From positions 1-8,542 of the forward strand of contig CAAEIL010000280.1 of assembly GCA_900755985.1 (NCBI GenBank): 8,542 bases of DNA, in the 5' to 3' direction. A program made the translations under genes and the position numbers. Each line of letters starts with the position of its first letter. The stretch's first letter is position 1. Below, in pieces: positions 5,771 through 8,542 of this stretch. The notes beneath the pieces were generated by a model. That model did not search any database and was not told where the DNA came from. It worked only from the letters and a program-made list of their open reading frames with translations. This DNA comes from Bacteroidales bacterium (lineage in GTDB: Bacteria > Bacteroidota > Bacteroidia > Bacteroidales > Muribaculaceae).

Positions 5771-5825
5771 CTGCCATTGTAAACCCTCCTACTGCAGCGC
5801 AATGCGGCTATGCCGTCGCATCCCC
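5771..5825. repeat. Repeat unit X, copy 3
   Basis: Third X copy, directly abutting Y copy 2. The core is CGGC-TAT-GCCG (5805-5815), flanked by ATG and CGCAT. It ends about 45 bases before the stop codon of the convergent permease gene. Confidence 0.75.
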
Positions 5826-5869
5826 GCGGCGTCATCGAACCCCCTCAGCGCCTCGTCCCGGGAGCACAC

Positions 5870-6943
5870 TTAGCGCGAGGCTTTACGATATAGAATGATG
5901 GCTATCAGGAGGAAAACGGCGTTGGGTATCCACATGGCAACCATCGGCGACGTAAGGTCGCTCTGCGCAAATGTCTGCGTGATAGTCATAAACATGATGT
6001 ACGAGAACGAAAGCACAAGACCTATACCGATATTGAGGCCCATGCCGCCTTTGACCTTGCGCGACGAAAGACTCATGCCTATGATGGTGAGGATAAAGGC
6101 TGCGGCCGTCATGGCATAGCGACGGTGGTATTCGATTTCGAAGGTCTGTATAGACCCCACTCCGCGCTCGCGCTGACGCTCGACATACGCACGCAACTGA
6201 GGCGTGGTCAGCTTCTCGTGGTCATTGGCCGAGATGAGAAAGTCGCGGGGCTCGAAAGGAATTATCGTATCAAGTTTCTGTCCGCGCGATATCAACTCGC
6301 GATTGCCTTTGAAGTCGCGGATAACATAGTCCTGAACTGTCCAGTTGTACAGCGTATCCCATTTGACGGACTGTGCGGTAAGACGCGAAACCAAGCGCTT
6401 GTCTTTGTCAAATTTTTCGAGTGTGAAGCGCGAGCCGACCTTGGTGATGTTGTCGTATCGGTTGATATAGGCAATTTCGCCCGGAGCCACCATAAGCATG
6501 ATGTTAGACCCGTAGTCGACACGCTTGTTCTTGACATAGGTGTTGGTGTAGTCGATGCGCTTGACGTTGGCCGGCGGTATGATGTACGATGTCAAGAACA
6601 GTGTGCAAAGGGCGATGACAAGCGCCGAAAACAGATATGGCACGGTAAAGCGCCGATAGCTGAGTCCGGTCGACAGCATGGCTATGATTTCGGAGTTGTC
6701 GGCGAGTTTCGAGGTGAAGAAGATGACGGCGATAAAGGTGAACAACGGCGAGAACTGGTTGGCAAAGTAGGGAATGAAGTTAAGATAGTAATCAAAGAGT
6801 GTGGCATGCAGCGGCGCTTTCATAAAGGCGTCAAACTTCTCGTTGATGTCGAACATTATCACGATTGCCAACAGCAGTATCAGGGCAAAGATGAATGTGC
6901 CCAGAAACTTGCGTATGATGTATCTGTCGAGTATCTTAAACAA
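5870..6943 (-). CDS. LptF/LptG-family LPS export permease
   Basis: A 357-residue inner-membrane protein of the YjgP/YjgQ family. With its partner LptG or LptF and the ATPase LptB, it extracts lipopolysaccharide from the inner membrane and passes it to the periplasmic LptC/LptA bridge. Length fits (E. coli LptF 366, LptG 360). Three N-terminal membrane segments (about 12-32, 54-77, 101-121) are followed by a soluble periplasmic beta-jellyroll (about 125-245) and three C-terminal segments (about 275-293, 303-325, 333-352). The loop EIIAMLSTGLSYRR (85-98) is the family's cytoplasmic coupling segment for LptB. The start is TTG at 6943: an in-frame TGA lies three codons upstream and the next ATG is codon 30, inside the first membrane segment, while LFKILDRYIIRKFLGTF matches the family N-terminus. 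It follows tgt by 45 bases on the same strand, so probably the same operon. Which of LptF or LptG it is cannot be decided. Confidence 0.93.
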   Translation of the reverse strand: MFKILDRYIIRKFLGTFIFALILLLAIVIMFDINEKFDAFMKAPLHATLFDYYLNFIPYFANQFSPLFTFIAVIFFTSKLADNSEIIAMLSTGLSYRRFTVPYLFSALVIALCTLFLTSYIIPPANVKRIDYTNTYVKNKRVDYGSNIMLMVAPGEIAYINRYDNITKVGSRFTLEKFDKDKRLVSRLTAQSVKWDTLYNWTVQDYVIRDFKGNRELISRGQKLDTIIPFEPRDFLISANDHEKLTTPQLRAYVERQRERGVGSIQTFEIEYHRRYAMTAAAFILTIIGMSLSSRKVKGGMGLNIGIGLVLSFSYIMFMTITQTFAQSDLTSPMVAMWIPNAVFLLIAIILYRKASR

Positions 6944-6988
6944 TGCCGGTCAGTTTTTTAAGGTTCAGCAATATGCGCTAGAGTCGCT

Positions 6989-8119
6989 TTACAGCCGCCG
7001 GCCCAGCAGGGGCACCACCGAGTTTTTCCAGACATGGAAGTCTCCGGCGACGATGTGGGCGCGGGCCTGTGTCACAAGGTCGAGATAGAACGCGAGGTTG
7101 TGTACCGATGCAATCTGCAGGGCAAGGAGCTCGTCGGCGACAAAAAGGTGGCGTACATACGCGCGGGAATATTCGTGGTCGACATATGCCGTACCTTGCG
7201 GGTCAAGTTCGCCGAAGTCCTCGGCCCATTTGCGGTTGCGCATGTTCATCGTTCCCTGCCATGTGAAAAGCATGCCGTTGCGTGCGTTGCGTGTGGGCAT
7301 GACGCAGTCCATCATGTCTACACCACGGTCAATGGCTTCGAGTATGTTGACCGGGGTACCGACGCCCATCAGGTATCGCGGACGGTCTGCGGGGAGTATT
7401 TCGTTGACGACCTCTATCATGTCGTACATGGCCTGAGTGGGCTCGCCGACGGCCAGTCCGCCTATGGCGTTGCCGTCGGCGCCAAGCTCGGCCACGCGCT
7501 GTGCCGACTCGCGGCGCAGGTCTTCGTAGACGCAGCCCTGGACTATGGGGAACCATGCCTGACGGTGACCGTAGTGCGGCGATGTCTCGTTGAAGCGTTT
7601 CCAGCCGCGCTGCATCCATCTGAGTGTCAGGTCGAGCGAGCGGCGGGCGTAGCCGTAGTCCGAGGTGCCGGGAGGACACTCGTCGAGGGCCATCATGATG
7701 TCCGAACCTATGGTGCGTTGTATATCGACAACGCCTTCGGGCGTGAACAGGTGCCGCGAGCCGTCTATGTGCGAGCGGAAGTGGGCGCCTTCGTCTGTGA
7801 GCTTGCGGCGGGCCGAGAGCGAGAACACCTGAAAGCCGCCGCTGTCGGTCAGTATGGGCCGGTCCCAGCCGTTGAACCGGTGCAGGCCTCCGGCCTTGGC
7901 TATGATGTCCATGCCGGGGCGCAGATACAGGTGATAGGTGTTGCCAAGTATTATCTGAGCTTTTACGTCGTCGCGCAACTCGCGCTGATGGACACCTTTT
8001 ACAGTGCCGGCTGTCCCCACGGGCATGAATATGGGCGTGGCGATGGTGCCGTGGTCGGTGCTGATGACACCGGCACGGGCCTGACTTCCGGCGCACGTAG
8101 CTTCGAGCCTGAATTCCAT
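6989..8119 (-). CDS. tgt: tRNA-guanine transglycosylase (queuosine biosynthesis)
   Basis: Tgt (376 residues) exchanges guanine-34 in the anticodons of Asp, Asn, His and Tyr tRNAs for preQ1, a step in queuosine formation. Key motifs are present: TDSGGFQ with D92 (acid/base), MMALDECPP (143-150), PIVQG (191-195), GGLAVGE (220-226, V224 as in bacterial preQ1 enzymes), MDCVMPTRNARNG with D271 as nucleophile and the tRNA-binding TRNARNG. The zinc site usually reads C-x-C-x2-C plus His. Here the three Cys positions are G309, A311 and D314, and only H340 remains; I recall similar cysteine-poor sequences from other Bacteroidetes. The start ATG overlaps the upstream stop as TAATG, which suggests translational coupling. 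The N-terminus fits the family. Very secure assignment; zinc independence is inferred. Confidence 0.98.
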   Translation of the reverse strand: MEFRLEATCAGSQARAGVISTDHGTIATPIFMPVGTAGTVKGVHQRELRDDVKAQIILGNTYHLYLRPGMDIIAKAGGLHRFNGWDRPILTDSGGFQVFSLSARRKLTDEGAHFRSHIDGSRHLFTPEGVVDIQRTIGSDIMMALDECPPGTSDYGYARRSLDLTLRWMQRGWKRFNETSPHYGHRQAWFPIVQGCVYEDLRRESAQRVAELGADGNAIGGLAVGEPTQAMYDMIEVVNEILPADRPRYLMGVGTPVNILEAIDRGVDMMDCVMPTRNARNGMLFTWQGTMNMRNRKWAEDFGELDPQGTAYVDHEYSRAYVRHLFVADELLALQIASVHNLAFYLDLVTQARAHIVAGDFHVWKNSVVPLLGRRL

Positions 8120-8542
8120 TATTCTGTTGCGTTGCCGAACATGTCGTCGGGATAGACACCGGCGGCGTGTAGCGCTGCCAGTTTGGCTATGACGTCACTG
8201 CGGTCGTCGGCATAGGTGACGCCGAACCACTTTGATGACGTATGTAACACCTTGACATTGGCTTCGCCATTGCCTCTCAATTTATCGACGACCGAGGGTA
8301 TGAAAAATTCGCGTCCGTTGTCGTTAAGGTATTTGTCAAGGAAGCGGCAAAACTCGCGCTCGCTGTATCTGAAGTAGTCGGGTCCGAAGCCCCAGAGATT
8401 CATCGACACGGGCGTTGAGGGTTCAAGATGCTGTTCGACGCCTTTTTCGTCGGTGAAGCAGATGTTGTGGTCGCTGTCATAGGATATGGCTTTGCGTTCT
8501 ACTATCTTTGCAAGCCGGCCGGCGGCGCCCCGACAAAGCTTC
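8119..8542 (-). CDS. Sugar-phosphate-type nucleotidyltransferase, C-terminal part (cut by window edge)
   Basis: 140 C-terminal residues are visible, reading from 8541 to the TAA at 8121-8119; the gene starts outside the window. Recognisable blocks are TPVSMNLWGF, EFFIPSVVDKL and TSSKWFGVTYADDRSDV. They match, as I recall, the C-terminal half of Bacteroidales proteins annotated as nucleotidyltransferase (MobA/NTP_transferase fold), of about 300 residues. Such enzymes transfer a nucleotide from NTP to a sugar phosphate, but the substrate here is unknown, and the N-terminal GxGxR-type nucleotide loop cannot be checked. An internal GTG at 8409 is not the start, because the frame stays open and family-like upstream of it (e.g. 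KIVERKAISYDSDHN). It is the upstream member of the tgt-permease operon, coupled to tgt by TAATG. Confidence 0.8.
   Translation of the reverse strand, partial: KLCRGAAGRLAKIVERKAISYDSDHNICFTDEKGVEQHLEPSTPVSMNLWGFGPDYFRYSEREFCRFLDKYLNDNGREFFIPSVVDKLRGNGEANVKVLHTSSKWFGVTYADDRSDVIAKLAALHAAGVYPDDMFGNATE

Larger units (their letters stand above)
5468..5826. repeat. Palindromic intergenic repeat cluster, X-Y-X-Y-X
   Basis: This stretch of about 360 bases between convergent genes has no credible coding frame. It is made of two alternating unit types: X (three copies, about 45-55 bases) and Y (two copies, 48 bases). Each contains a G/C-rich hairpin core. Spacers differ in sequence, and copies differ by substitutions rather than gaps. 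The arrangement resembles REP/BIME-type elements, which typically sit in convergent intergenic regions. No transposase is seen nearby. Confidence 0.8.

Noticed and set aside
5475..5825. CRISPR array
   Set aside because: Repeats are of two types, differ between copies and are irregularly spaced; no cas genes are present.
5850..5881. Terminator for the permease operon from GCCTCG/CGAGGC
   Set aside because: The stem is 6 bp with a 20-base loop, overlaps the last codons and has no T run on the minus strand.
6125..6961. Open frame of 278 codons on the plus strand opposite the LptF/G permease
   Set aside because: It is a shadow of the permease gene: no recognisable domain and no promoter or start context.
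7034..8155. Open frame of 373 codons on the plus strand opposite tgt
   Set aside because: It runs almost exactly antisense to tgt, whose catalytic motifs are unmistakable. The translated product shows no family features; its openness reflects codon composition of the real gene.

Overview
The window looks like chromosomal DNA from the order Bacteroidales, probably a gut lineage close to Muribaculaceae or Bacteroides. Three things suggest this. The promoters match the Bacteroidetes pattern (TTTG about 19 bases before TAnnTTTG). Starts sit in A-rich leaders without a Shine-Dalgarno sequence. The proteins (GroEL with a GGM tail, a TPR/OmpA-like lipoprotein, a cysteine-poor Tgt, a LigA of Bacteroides type) resemble Bacteroidales homologues as I remember them. 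The genus is an inference.

Layout from left to right. Positions 1-664 (minus) hold the N-terminal third of NAD-dependent DNA ligase LigA, cut by the window edge. A 264-base divergent intergenic region carries a ligA promoter and, facing the other way, a cluster of TTGGCA repeats that includes a sigma-54-like site. Then come groES (929-1201) and groEL (1294-2928), with a hairpin between them and two tandem hairpins after groEL, the second a terminator. A separate promoter drives a 562-residue lipoprotein (3118-4806) with an OmpA-like module and TPRs, closed by a strong terminator. After about 400 non-coding bases, a near-consensus promoter drives a 66-residue Thr/Glu-rich lipoprotein (5216-5416) with its own terminator.

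Positions 5468-5826 are non-coding and consist of alternating palindromic units in the order X-Y-X-Y-X, a REP-like cluster between convergent transcription units. The rest is one minus-strand operon read right to left: the C-terminal part of a sugar-phosphate-type nucleotidyltransferase (8542-8119, partial), tgt (8119-6989, start overlapping the previous stop as TAATG), and an LptF/LptG-family permease (6943-5870) that begins with TTG.

Functionally these are mostly core genes: DNA repair and replication, protein folding, tRNA queuosine modification, LPS transport and envelope lipoproteins. I see no defence system, prophage, insertion sequence, CRISPR array or tRNA. The points most worth a second look are the palindromic repeat cluster, the sigma-54-like site upstream of groESL, the small lipoprotein with distinct codon use, the missing zinc ligands in Tgt, and an Asp-to-Gly change in a conserved LigA motif.
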